From Bermanella sp049115935 (GTDB lineage Bacteria > Pseudomonadota > Gammaproteobacteria > Pseudomonadales > Oceanobacteraceae): a stretch of DNA of 38,387 bases. Position 1 is the first letter of the stretch. Each line of letters starts with the position of its first letter. The stretch lies in assembly GCA_049115935.1 (NCBI GenBank), contig JAGDZK010000090.1, positions 1-38,387 of the forward strand, read 5' to 3'. The position numbers and the translations under genes are program-made. This document shows, one piece after another, positions 1 through 8,221 of this stretch. The notes below the pieces were generated by a model. It searched no databases. It was not told the origin of the DNA and saw only the letters and a program-made list of their open reading frames with translations.

Positions 1-72
1 TCAACTGGATCTACCGGATCAACTGGATCACCTGGATCTACCGGATCTACTGGATCAACTGGATCTACCGGC
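1..72. repeat. 9-bp tandem repeat encoding Pro-Val-Asp
   Basis: Units of the type ggatctacc / ggatcaact repeat about eight times in tandem up to about position 71. In the minus-strand frame they encode (Pro-Val-Asp)n with one Gly-Asp variant. The repeat runs off the left edge, so the total copy number is unknown. Such in-frame arrays can change length by slippage without breaking the frame. Confidence 0.85.
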
Positions 73-1349
73 TCAGGCTTTTCAACGGTTTCATCAAACT
101 CAAGGTTTTCACCAAGATTCGGATAAGCCAACGCAATATCCGTATACACACGATTTTCACGGGCTTGAAGAACTGGCATACGAGTATTGTTTTTTGGATC
201 GTAAACCCAAATACCGTAGCGGGCATTCACACCGTTTAGGTCATCATCTTCTTTACATAAACGATACACACCGTTATTGGCTTTCATACATTGCGACCAG
301 CTCACCAACAGGCGGTCGGTGCCATCACGGTAAGGCCAAAAGGCACTACTCCAGCCATTAGTCTCAACCGCATCAGACGCTAGCTTAATGTCATCACCCG
401 TTAATGGCTGTGTTTTTAAGAATTCGTAAACAGGGCCGTTTTCAGCCGTGGACTTCGGCCCAACCAACTTTACAATTTGCCCACCCATTAATGGATTTTC
501 TTTATTTTTAACAATGGTAAACAAGTGGCCATCACCACCTTGAATCACATCACTGAACACAAGGTCAGTTAAGTTGTTAACTTGATCGTTGATAAATAAT
601 GTATCAAACAATGGAGTGCTGTCTTCGCCATTCGGTGCACTGCGGTACATTTTAGTGGCTTGAGGAGCGCCAACACCTGCTGTTAAGTTATTGGCCGTAG
701 TATCCACACCCATAAACACCATATAACCATCTTTTAAGGTCGTGGCTCTAAAGTTATTGCTTGGGTTATTACTAGGTACTAGTTCAAGGGATTCACCGTT
801 GCGATCCATACTGAATAGCGCACGGGTTTGAGGGCCATTGCGGTCAGAAGTAAAGACAATGAAACCATCATTTGTATAGGTTGGGTCGCTGTCGTTACCT
901 GCGTTAGCTTGATCTAACGGTGCGATGATGCGGCGCACGGTTGCAGCTTTAAAGTCGTATTCGTATAAGTTCCAAGTATCATCAAGCGCGTCAGTGCGCG
1001 CACTGAACACAAGATACAAACCATCACTGGATACACTTAAATCTTTAACATCGTATTGCACACCGGCAAACAGCTCAGCCAACACTTCTTTTTCAATTGA
1101 GTTACTGGTTATGCTATCGCGCACGTATAACTTTGCCCCAGGCTGAAATGAATTCGATTCATTCAGAGACAATGCTTGCTGCTGCGATTCAATATCCCGC
1201 GAAACATAAGCAAATGGTGTCGTTGAAGCAATGGCTGCTTCTTGACCACTTTCATCGCCCACTTGTAATTCTTCACCACACGCACTCAAAAGAGTGGCAA
1301 TGGCCAATGGCATAAATATTTTTTTCTGTACGAAACTCAAGTAAGACAT
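1..1349 (-). CDS. Beta-propeller (PD40/TolB-like) lipoprotein, 3' part beyond window
   Basis: The reading frame opens at an ATG (complement of 1347-1349) preceded by AGGGGAG and stays open to the left edge, so its C-terminus is missing. The N-terminus has two lysines, a hydrophobic stretch and a lipobox LLSAC (Cys24), so it should be a lipoprotein. The body carries repeated motifs such as SVSSDGLYLVFSAR and SDPTYTNDGFIVFTSDRNG, typical of PD40/TolB-type beta-propeller blades. The last visible ~25 residues are a Pro-Val-Asp repeat, probably a linker to an unseen domain. It follows the envelope-machine operon on the same strand after a gap of about 295 bp, so it may be separately transcribed. 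The function is not known; a role with the neighbouring complex is only suggested by position. Confidence 0.8.
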   Translation of the reverse strand, partial: MSYLSFVQKKIFMPLAIATLLSACGEELQVGDESGQEAAIASTTPFAYVSRDIESQQQALSLNESNSFQPGAKLYVRDSITSNSIEKEVLAELFAGVQYDVKDLSVSSDGLYLVFSARTDALDDTWNLYEYDFKAATVRRIIAPLDQANAGNDSDPTYTNDGFIVFTSDRNGPQTRALFSMDRNGESLELVPSNNPSNNFRATTLKDGYMVFMGVDTTANNLTAGVGAPQATKMYRSAPNGEDSTPLFDTLFINDQVNNLTDLVFSDVIQGGDGHLFTIVKNKENPLMGGQIVKLVGPKSTAENGPVYEFLKTQPLTGDDIKLASDAVETNGWSSAFWPYRDGTDRLLVSWSQCMKANNGVYRLCKEDDDLNGVNARYGIWVYDPKNNTRMPVLQARENRVYTDIALAYPNLGENLEFDETVEKPEPVDPVDPVDPVDPGDPVDPVDPV

Positions 1350-1578
1350 GAGTTTAACTCCCCTATCATCATGTCCATAGTGTGGCACTAGTTGAGTTAC
1401 AGAAACGGTATACGGTCACAATAATGTTTCTAAGTATTTAGAATTAGATAAGAAATGTTACAGAACGTGACTGAGTTCAAATCTCAGGTGTGAAAGCCAG
1501 CAGTTGTAAGTGTTTACTACGGGTTTGTTTGAAAAATTGACACGCATTTTTAGCGATCAAAAAACGAACGATTTGCGA

Positions 1579-1615
1579 TTTTGGCACCAACTTTTCAATC
1601 AAGCTGGCGCCAAAA
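1579..1615. other. Inverted repeat in the 1350-1644 intergenic region
   Basis: Two 11-nt arms (ttttggcacca at 1579-1589 and tggcgccaaaa at 1605-1615) pair with one G-T wobble across a 15-nt loop. It lies just past the end of the AgmX/PglI-domain gene and could end the operon, but there is no clean T-run on either strand, so an operator is equally possible. The rest of 1350-1644 holds no gene I can support. It contains two gttacagaac-like words (from 1396 and 1457) in the likely promoter region of the lipoprotein gene. Confidence 0.4.
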
Positions 1616-1644
1616 TATGGTTCGAAATACGATCAATTCACCCA

Positions 1645-2577
1645 CTAAGAGGGGAAAAAGCTAAACGTATATTGCACCGCAGTCGGACTCACATCGTCCT
1701 GCCCAAAGTTAATACCGCTAATTTTTTGCAGCATCTGTTGCTCTAGTTTTTGGTTGTTCAACTCACTACTCTTAAGCTTTAGTTTCTCGATGCTGCCGTT
1801 TGGCAAAATAACAAACTCAAAGATGAATCGACCACCCAAATCAGGGTTTTGACGCAGCGCCTTTGTGTACAAAGAATAAACCGCACCTTTATAACGCTCC
1901 AAGGTCCGACGAATACTTTGCATGTCACGTTTGCTGTCTTTTTTCGGGTCATAGTGATATTCAGCAGCATCCGGTAACGGAATATCCATTAACGGGCTTT
2001 CGATATCACCGGACACATGGCCAACCATGGCCGCGCCTTTAGCATTAACCGTGACATCACTGGCTTTTAAACCGCCGCTGGTGCTGTCCATATTACTTTG
2101 ACCCAGACGGGAGCGACTACTTTGCTGCACACTACCGCTGTTGGATACCGTTACATTTTTTTTCTGCATGGTCGAAGCATTGACAGAGTTACGCAATGCA
2201 CTGAGCTGCTGTGATAATGCCGCCATATTTTGCAAGCTGGTATTTGCCCCTTCTTTTGGCTTGGCATCTTTTTTCACATTCTGAGTTTTTTGCTCCTTCA
2301 CTTCAGTTGGCGGTGGTGGTGGCGTCTCGACCACTTTAGGTGCTTCCAATATCACCTTAGTGACGATTTTTTCTTCCACTTCTTCTTCCGAAAAAAAGTG
2401 CGGCATAATCGACATAACAAACATAAACGCAAAGATCGGAATCATTATGCGCTTAACAAGCTGCTTAAACTTTTCTTGCTGCTCAGCCTGCTCATGCCAA
2501 GGCAAAACCATGTCTAAGGCTAGGTGATCAAGCCCAGCCGCGGACATTTCATTGCTTTTTAACGTGGCAACACTCAT
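1645..2577 (-). CDS. TonB-like protein with AgmX/PglI C-terminal domain (GltG-like)
   Basis: A 310-residue protein with a cytoplasmic N-terminus of about 43 residues, one membrane segment (about 44-62, IMIPIFAFMFVMSIMP), an acidic and then proline-rich stretch with a PPPPP run, a Lys/Ser/Asn-rich linker, and a C-terminal domain (about 215-310). That domain contains LERYKGAVYSLYTKALRQNP, GGRFIFEFVILPNG and a closing YTFSFFP. This layout matches TonB-like proteins with the AgmX/PglI C-terminal domain known from the Myxococcus gliding and sporulation machines, where they span the periplasm and pass on energy from a TolQR-type motor. The start codon overlaps the stop of the upstream ExbD gene (ATGA), indicating translational coupling. 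It is the last gene of the operon. Family assignment is good; the actual function is inferred. Confidence 0.85.
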   Translation of the reverse strand: MSVATLKSNEMSAAGLDHLALDMVLPWHEQAEQQEKFKQLVKRIMIPIFAFMFVMSIMPHFFSEEEVEEKIVTKVILEAPKVVETPPPPPTEVKEQKTQNVKKDAKPKEGANTSLQNMAALSQQLSALRNSVNASTMQKKNVTVSNSGSVQQSSRSRLGQSNMDSTSGGLKASDVTVNAKGAAMVGHVSGDIESPLMDIPLPDAAEYHYDPKKDSKRDMQSIRRTLERYKGAVYSLYTKALRQNPDLGGRFIFEFVILPNGSIEKLKLKSSELNNQKLEQQMLQKISGINFGQDDVSPTAVQYTFSFFPS

Positions 2578-3089
2578 GGCTGACCTCCGCTTGCAAGCGC
2601 ACTGCCCACCACTTGGTTAACCGCCAAAGCAATATCACGGAAATTTTCTTGACTGCATGTGGCCATTACACCTTTCAATATGAGGTAAGGCACATCTTTA
2701 TCACCCATAATGGTGACAGAGCGACCATTTTTCTTTTCAAACTCAGTCAGCTCACCTTTTTCAACACCGCGCTGCTTTAACACTTGCGCAAGCGCTTCAA
2801 TGGCTTTGCCCTTAGCTTGCTCAACGGTTTTAATATCCACAACATTTTCATCGCCAATACTAATAAAGTCATCACCAATGGTGATTAGCAGCTCATTTTG
2901 AAACGAGCCAGTGGCTTGCGAATCAGGCAGAGTGATAAAGGTCGCCTTTTCTATTTCTTGACTGTCGCCACTGTTCATTAATAGGAAAAATACCAAGATG
3001 GTAAAAATATCCATTAATGACACCAAGTTTAAGCCTGCGGCTTTCTTTTGGGTTTCGCGGCGATCTAATACGGTACCTTGAAATGCCAT
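2574..3089 (-). CDS. ExbD/TolR-family proton-channel subunit with intact Asp
   Basis: A 171-residue protein with a short cytoplasmic N-terminus, one membrane helix (about 22-40) and a periplasmic domain. The helix reads LVSLMDIFTILVFFLLM, so Asp27 sits at the position of the proton-carrying Asp of ExbD (Asp25) and TolR. An AGGAGG ribosome site precedes the ATG. It lies 8 bp after the other ExbD-like gene and overlaps the AgmX/PglI-domain gene. Two ExbD/TolR subunits per TolQ/ExbB is the arrangement of the Agl motor (AglRQS). It should form the inner-membrane stator with the products of the two upstream genes. Confidence 0.9.
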   Translation of the reverse strand: MAFQGTVLDRRETQKKAAGLNLVSLMDIFTILVFFLLMNSGDSQEIEKATFITLPDSQATGSFQNELLITIGDDFISIGDENVVDIKTVEQAKGKAIEALAQVLKQRGVEKGELTEFEKKNGRSVTIMGDKDVPYLILKGVMATCSQENFRDIALAVNQVVGSALASGGQP

Positions 3090-3097
3090 ATCGCCTC

Positions 3098-3592
3098 CTA
3101 CTTCTTACTGGCATCGCCAAGGGAGATTTGCGGGAACAATTCAACCTCAGCTAAGCTAGCGGCCACAACGGTTTGATAGGACTTAACCGTATCCATTGTG
3201 GTAATCAATGTTTGGTACTCTAAATCACTGGACGACAAAATAAGCGCATCTTTTTTATCACTTACCTTGTTTTTGATTTCTTTTAAAACCATTGCCAATG
3301 TTTGAAAGTCTTGCTGCTTGTTTTCAAGCAGTGGAATATTTTTTACTAACGACCCCGTTGGAAAAAACACATCAATGCCACTTTTACGCACCACAACTTC
3401 TAGCTGTGACTGCTCTAAAGATGTAGCTGATGTTCCGCCTGATAATTCTGGCAGATTAATTTCCATCACCGTGATTTTAGTAAACGTCATACTCATCAAC
3501 AGAACAGGCACCAGTACTATCATTAAATTCATGAAGCTGGTTACGTCGATATCGGCGTCGTCTGTACCTTGACGTTTTATTTTAAAACTCAT
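3098..3592 (-). CDS. ExbD/TolR-family subunit with Asn at the channel Asp position
   Basis: A 164-residue ExbD/TolR-like protein with one membrane helix (about 20-40) and a periplasmic domain. The motif IDVTSFMNLMIVLVPVLLM aligns without gaps to the ExbD motif INVTPFIDVMLVLLIIFMV, so the residue matching ExbD Asp25 is Asn22 (codon aat), while an Asp (Asp16) occurs where ExbD has Asn. It may therefore be a non-protonatable partner in a hetero-oligomer with the Asp-bearing subunit encoded next to it. It sits 23 bp after the ExbB-like gene in the same operon. Family assignment is secure; the functional meaning of Asn22 is inferred. Confidence 0.9.
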   Translation of the reverse strand: MSFKIKRQGTDDADIDVTSFMNLMIVLVPVLLMSMTFTKITVMEINLPELSGGTSATSLEQSQLEVVVRKSGIDVFFPTGSLVKNIPLLENKQQDFQTLAMVLKEIKNKVSDKKDALILSSSDLEYQTLITTMDTVKSYQTVVAASLAEVELFPQISLGDASKK

Positions 3593-3615
3593 GATTCAAC
3601 CCCAGTCAACGTGGA

Positions 3616-4278
3616 TTATTTATCCTTAGGTAAACCGGCTTGAATCGCACGATTAAGCGTCATTACATTTAAAAATTTCACACCTGCCATTTCAATACTG
3701 CCAATAATAGCGTTGGTTTTATTGGTGAGCAGCGCATGACTAATCAGTAACGGAATAGCCGCAATCAGACCAAATGCGGTGGTGTTCATGGCAACAGAAA
3801 TAGACAGTGATAACAATTTTGATTTTTCAGCAGGGTCGGCATTGGCTACCGCGGTAAACGCAGCAATCAGACCAATAATTGTACCTAATAGACCAAGCAG
3901 TGTTGCCACGTTAGCCAGTACCGCTAAATAACCGGTACGCTGCTCTAAACGAGGCACGGCTTCCATCATGCCTTCGCTCATGGCCTGCTCAACATCAGCA
4001 CGCTGCTTGGTGACTTTCATCATATCTAAACCACAACCGATCATGCGAGACACAGGCGCGTCATTATCACGGGTGAACAAGGTCATTTTGTCATGATCAT
4101 CGGTGCGTAATAACGGTAAGAAGTCGTCAAATGCTTTTAAGTTACGGCTTTTTTCTGAGTTAAGAAAACGCCAGCGCTCAACAGTGATTGCCACACCGAT
4201 GGCCAAAACCAAAGCGATGGGGTAAATAAACAAACCACCGTCTTGAAAGAATTTTGCGATTGATGAAAAAAAGTCCAT
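3616..4278 (-). CDS. MotA/TolQ/ExbB-family proton channel (AglR-like)
   Basis: A 220-residue protein with three membrane segments: about 17-36 (GLFIYPIALVLAIGVAITVE), about 120-145 (containing VATLLGLLGTIIGLIAAF) and about 155-185 (containing SVAMNTTAFGLIAAIPLL). The GLLGT-GLIAAF and NTTAFGL-IP signatures are those of TolQ/ExbB, with the pore-lining Thr in the last helix. Length is normal for the family. It heads the motor half of the operon, followed by two ExbD-type genes, and should be the channel converting the proton gradient into motion. It is separated from the upstream small gene by 87 bp that contains a hairpin. Confidence 0.93.
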   Translation of the reverse strand: MDFFSSIAKFFQDGGLFIYPIALVLAIGVAITVERWRFLNSEKSRNLKAFDDFLPLLRTDDHDKMTLFTRDNDAPVSRMIGCGLDMMKVTKQRADVEQAMSEGMMEAVPRLEQRTGYLAVLANVATLLGLLGTIIGLIAAFTAVANADPAEKSKLLSLSISVAMNTTAFGLIAAIPLLISHALLTNKTNAIIGSIEMAGVKFLNVMTLNRAIQAGLPKDK

Positions 4279-4347
4279 AACTTTTAACCTATAAAGAGTG
4301 TCTATCTATTAAATTGTTTACGCAGAATATCTGCCGTGTTCTTTTTT

Positions 4348-4369
4348 ATAGCGCTATAATGGGCGCTAT
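4348..4369. other. Inverted repeat between the small exported protein gene and the ExbB gene
   Basis: Arms atagcgc (4348-4354) and gcgctat (4363-4369) flank an 8-nt loop and touch the stop codon of the small upstream gene. On the transcribed (minus) strand the hairpin is followed by A residues, so it is not a usual terminator. It sits at the only sizeable gap within the operon and could set the relative amounts of the TPR and motor parts through RNA processing. Confidence 0.35.
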
Positions 4370-4629
4370 CTACCTTCTAAATTCATTTCGTCATAAATAC
4401 GCATAGAGCGCAGCATGACGTCGCGATCTACTGTATCTATATTTTTTTCGTATTTATCTTCTTCTTTGCGGTACAAATTTTCAGTACTGCCAGGGCCCTG
4501 CCATGACATAAAATAACTCACCGCAGGTTGCTCTTTATCACCCACAAACTGGCTTTCTAACTTGATCGGCTCATCGGCATAAAGATTGACCGTCACAAGT
4601 AGGCTAATGACACATAATATCGCTTTCAT
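4366..4629 (-). CDS. Small exported protein of the envelope-machine operon
   Basis: A protein of 87 residues (ATG at 4629; the adjacent ATG at 4632 is the alternative). A GGAGGG ribosome site lies 7 nt before the chosen start. The N-terminus is a signal peptide (KAILCVISLLVTVNLYA, cleavage expected before DEP). The mature part is short, charged and rich in Glu/Asp/Arg, with a GPGST stretch and no cysteines. I do not recognise the family. It begins almost directly after the TPR lipoprotein stop, so it belongs to the operon and is likely a periplasmic accessory of the complex. Confidence 0.75.
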   Translation of the reverse strand: MKAILCVISLLVTVNLYADEPIKLESQFVGDKEQPAVSYFMSWQGPGSTENLYRKEEDKYEKNIDTVDRDVMLRSMRIYDEMNLEGR

Positions 4630-4632
4630 CAT

Positions 4633-5379
4633 TTAACCCTCCGCACTGCCCATTAATACGTTTGGTGTCACTTTTTGCTTAGCATCAATAAAGCTGGTTG
4701 TGATACCGGTACGAGCTTGAATTTCATTAAACCAAGCCACCGCTGTTGGATTTTTGTATTGGGTTAAAAATAAATAAGCTTCGATATGTTGCTGCGCCTT
4801 TTTTGGCTGATTTAAATATAAATCATACAAAATACCTAAGTTCAAATGGGCTTCTGGGCAATCTTTCCAAATACCCAGCACTTGCGCCAATGAGTTTTGC
4901 GCCACATCAAACTCACCCATTAAACGCTGTGCTTTGGCTAAAGCAATAAACGCATTAATGTTTTCAGGTGTGATTTTTAATGCTTGTTTGTAATGATCTT
5001 GCGCCAACTTATATTGCTTTTCTTCAACGGCAATATTTCCCAGCAACACCCAAGGACCCGACAACGACGTATCTTTTTGCGTAATCACACCTAACTTTTG
5101 TTTCGCTGTTTTGTAATCTTTATTACGTATGGCTTTTTTAGCTTCAATAAATAACAGCACAGAGCCTTTATCTATTTTACCTTTAAGCTCTAAATAAGGA
5201 TTAAGCATTGGCTCGTACACCACGGCCTTACCTTGTTCATCATAAGCTTGCTTAGGTACAAAGCTCTGAGTGTCCTTTAATTCAACTTTTTGCCCAGCCA
5301 ATGGAATTTGCATTTTACTGGCACACGCAGCCAGCACTAACGCACTGGCAATCACTAATAACGGCTTAACGAATTTCAT
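4633..5379 (-). CDS. TPR lipoprotein (GltE-like position)
   Basis: A lipoprotein with signal MKFVKPLLVIASALVLAAC (lipobox LAAC). The ATG at 5379 is preferred over 5385 because GAGG lies 7 nt upstream of it. The mature part contains TPR units such as PWVLLGNIAVEEKQYKLAQ, NINAFIALAKAQRLMGEFDVAQ and PEAHLNLGILYDLYLNQPKKAQ. The gene overlaps the end of the large upstream TPR lipoprotein by 14 bp. TPR lipoproteins are regular parts of Agl-Glt/Nfs-type systems (GltE in Myxococcus), where they are thought to scaffold periplasmic and outer-membrane parts. Orthology to GltE is inferred from context. Confidence 0.85.
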   Translation of the reverse strand: MKFVKPLLVIASALVLAACASKMQIPLAGQKVELKDTQSFVPKQAYDEQGKAVVYEPMLNPYLELKGKIDKGSVLLFIEAKKAIRNKDYKTAKQKLGVITQKDTSLSGPWVLLGNIAVEEKQYKLAQDHYKQALKITPENINAFIALAKAQRLMGEFDVAQNSLAQVLGIWKDCPEAHLNLGILYDLYLNQPKKAQQHIEAYLFLTQYKNPTAVAWFNEIQARTGITTSFIDAKQKVTPNVLMGSAEG

Positions 5380-8221
5380 CACCATACCTCGCTAATTCTT
5401 CTTCTTTACCAAAACGCACCGGCGATAAACGCTTCATGGCATCGTAACTTTTAGAGATCCAATCGTTGTAATGACCATCCCAACCCAGCTCGATGTTATT
5501 TTGATGGATCGTCGCGGCTAGCTGCGAAAATGGCTCCGCTTGTTGTGCAATAATATCTTGATACATGGCGGTATCTTGTTGAGATAAGCCCTGTGGAACC
5601 GGTGCCTTATTAAGCTCTTTACTGAACGTTTCATAAAGTTCAGCCATTTTATAATTAGACAAGGTCACAAACTCTAAAATTCCGTAAGCTGCAGCTTGCT
5701 CATAGCGAACGGTGGCGTCTTGTAGGTAACCATTTTTCTTTGCCATGCTTTTATCAATCGGCAAGCGCAACGAGCGACGATTAAACTCCCAAGCAAAGTA
5801 GTCACCATATTTGGCATTTGCCCATGCACCTAACCACTGACTACGCTCAGTTCGGTCAGCACCACCATCAGCGTCACCCGCTATGACACGGCGCAACCAA
5901 TATAGGTGACGGGTTTTATCATTGGTTTTTTCGTATAGGTCAGCCAGATGAAAACGGGCTTCCATGCGATTTGAGAACGGCTTTTCATATTCATGGGCAT
6001 AGTCTTTATAAAAATCGATGGCTTTTTCAAGCTTGCCAATTTTTTCGTATAAACCTGCCGCAATAAACAAGGCATCTTGACGCACAACAGGATCTTTATC
6101 GACTTTATATAGCTGCGTATAAGCCAAAGCGGCTTTTTGCCACTGCTCACTTTTCTCATAAGCAAATGCCAGTTTACGAGGAAACTCAGGTGCTAGCTCA
6201 TGAGTCGAGAATTGCTTTTGCAATTGCTTTAACTCTTTAATGGCGTTTTTCCATTGGCTTTCACCTAGCATTAACGCAACCGCGTCATACTGAGCAATCA
6301 CCCGTATTTTTGAAGACGGCGCCAGTTTTTTAACACTCAGCAACTCATTAATGGCCAGCTGATTATTTTTAGCTAATTTATGCTGTTCTGCTTTTTTATA
6401 AATAGAAGCGGCAATCTGATTACTTATGTCTTTATATTCAGCACTGGTTTTCGCCATTTTCATATCTTTTTGTAAGATAGTGCGCTGAGTGGTGTAGTTA
6501 TTTTGAGCTAACTGGTACTCCCCTTTCTGGAAATACGAGTGGGCCAAAATACCATAAGCGGTTTGTTTCAAACTGGGGTTGAGCTGCTTGTGATTTTTAA
6601 TCAAACCATTTGCCACATCAATGGCACGATCAAATTGATTTAATGCAAACAAGGCTTGAGCTGCATTGGTCAGCACAGCAATAGCACGCTCATCTTTATG
6701 AAAAACATTGGCAAATTGCAACATACTATCAACAGACTGCTGACGCCATGCTTCTTGTTTTTCAGTAGACGCCTTATCTTTTTCTAATACTTCAGAATGC
6801 TTACGGTATGCAATCAAACTGGCATAGGCCGATTTGTTTGCCAGTTTTTTATCTTTGTTGACATAGGCTACTGTTGCGTATTCTTTAGCCGCCAAATCAA
6901 ATTGATTATTTTCGAAGTGGGCGTCCGCTTTTTTGTAACGCAACTGCGCCACTTGTTTATCATTTGCAAAAGTTTGTAGATAACGTCCGTAATAATCGGT
7001 GGCTTGTAATAGTGACGTTTGCGCAAGCTCTGTTAAATGCGCTTCTTTACTGGTTTTTGATTTCTTAAGCGCTTGTTGACCTTGACTGTGATAGTGAGCA
7101 GCCAATTCCACATAATAGGTTTTAAGCTGAGCATACACCTGATCTTTTTGCGCTTCGTGTTTTGCTAGGTACTTAGAACCAGGTGCATACAAGTCCACAA
7201 AGTCTTCTTTCTCTTTCAGCACAAGCTTAGGAAAGCCACCTTTTAGATACGCACCAATTAACTGACTATGAAATTCACTGGTACGCACATCCATTGGGTA
7301 AAGCCCAATGAACTCACGATAAGTAGCCGCACTGTCGTCATAGCGAGATTTCTCTAAATAAAACTCAGCCAGCTCACTAAATAAACGCCACTGATAAGAC
7401 TTACCTTCCATCAGATCAATATCCGCAATGGCCTGTGCGCCGCCTAAATTAACTAGGGCTAGACTCATACTATGCAAAGCGTCTTGCACCAATGGCTTTT
7501 CTGTCACGCTTAACGCACGACCATTCATCTCTGCCACCAATAGGCTATCAAGTACAAAGGCAAAGTGATCAAGCGACTTATTATAATTGCCTAATTTATA
7601 TAGCGACCAGGCCAACATATAATGAGCGTTTAAGGTTAACTTACCTGAATCTTGAATGGTGGTTTGTCGATACGCTTTTTCAGCTTTTGAATATAAATCA
7701 CGGCTAAAGTAAATATCACCTAAACGGAAATACGCTTCTGAAATAGCAGGAAAATAGGGATGACGTTCAACCAAGCGCTCAAGCATTTGACGCGCGTTAT
7801 TGGTTTGCCCTTCCATGTCATACGCTTTAGCAAGTTGGTATAACACTTCTGCATTGTCTGGGCTATTTGGGTATTTTTCTAGAATATCCACATAGCTTGC
7901 AATGGCGTTGCGGTAATAACCTTGTTTAGGCGCAGCATTAACATCCGCCTGGTTGGCATCACCTTCAAGCATATGCACGCCCGCAATACGGCGTTCAATC
8001 TGCTGTTTTAAATAGTCATCATCAACCAGATCAATCAGCTGTTGGTATTCGTTGCGCACTTGCTCATGATCAAGATTATTAAAATCTAAACCCGCTTCGG
8101 TCTCAATGGTATCGCCTTCAAGGTCGGCAATGGTGCCTTGAGAGCTGCAAGCAGACAAACTAATGGCCACTGAAAGTGCAACGAGTTTAAACCCCGCATT
8201 CACCGGATTCTGTCTCCTCAT
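5366..8221 (-). CDS. Large TPR-repeat lipoprotein
   Basis: A 951-residue lipoprotein: N-terminal MRRQNPVNAGFKLVALSVAI, lipobox LSAC, then TPR-type helical repeats along nearly the whole length (for example NAEVLYQLAKAYDMEGQTNNA, ISEAYFRLGDIYFSRDLYSKA, AYGILAHSYFQKGEYQLAQ). A strong AGGAGAG site precedes the start, and the ATG overlaps the stop of the upstream gene (ATGA). It is rich in Lys, Gln and Ala, and would form a long superhelical scaffold in the periplasm anchored by its lipid. In Myxococcus the large TPR protein AgmU/GltD has a comparable role, though I cannot claim orthology from sequence alone. The extreme C-terminus (YDAMKRLSPVRFGKEEELARYGDE) is non-repeat. Confidence 0.85.
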   Translation of the reverse strand: MRRQNPVNAGFKLVALSVAISLSACSSQGTIADLEGDTIETEAGLDFNNLDHEQVRNEYQQLIDLVDDDYLKQQIERRIAGVHMLEGDANQADVNAAPKQGYYRNAIASYVDILEKYPNSPDNAEVLYQLAKAYDMEGQTNNARQMLERLVERHPYFPAISEAYFRLGDIYFSRDLYSKAEKAYRQTTIQDSGKLTLNAHYMLAWSLYKLGNYNKSLDHFAFVLDSLLVAEMNGRALSVTEKPLVQDALHSMSLALVNLGGAQAIADIDLMEGKSYQWRLFSELAEFYLEKSRYDDSAATYREFIGLYPMDVRTSEFHSQLIGAYLKGGFPKLVLKEKEDFVDLYAPGSKYLAKHEAQKDQVYAQLKTYYVELAAHYHSQGQQALKKSKTSKEAHLTELAQTSLLQATDYYGRYLQTFANDKQVAQLRYKKADAHFENNQFDLAAKEYATVAYVNKDKKLANKSAYASLIAYRKHSEVLEKDKASTEKQEAWRQQSVDSMLQFANVFHKDERAIAVLTNAAQALFALNQFDRAIDVANGLIKNHKQLNPSLKQTAYGILAHSYFQKGEYQLAQNNYTTQRTILQKDMKMAKTSAEYKDISNQIAASIYKKAEQHKLAKNNQLAINELLSVKKLAPSSKIRVIAQYDAVALMLGESQWKNAIKELKQLQKQFSTHELAPEFPRKLAFAYEKSEQWQKAALAYTQLYKVDKDPVVRQDALFIAAGLYEKIGKLEKAIDFYKDYAHEYEKPFSNRMEARFHLADLYEKTNDKTRHLYWLRRVIAGDADGGADRTERSQWLGAWANAKYGDYFAWEFNRRSLRLPIDKSMAKKNGYLQDATVRYEQAAAYGILEFVTLSNYKMAELYETFSKELNKAPVPQGLSQQDTAMYQDIIAQQAEPFSQLAATIHQNNIELGWDGHYNDWISKSYDAMKRLSPVRFGKEEELARYGDEIR

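Noticed and set aside
1..72. Short regular repeat as a possible CRISPR or origin iteron array
   Set aside because: There are no unique spacers, the unit is 9 bp, and the array stays in frame as Pro-Val-Asp in a lipoprotein.
4355..4360. Perfect TATAAT on the + strand between two operon genes
   Set aside because: No -35 at a suitable distance and no + strand gene downstream; it lies in the loop of a hairpin.
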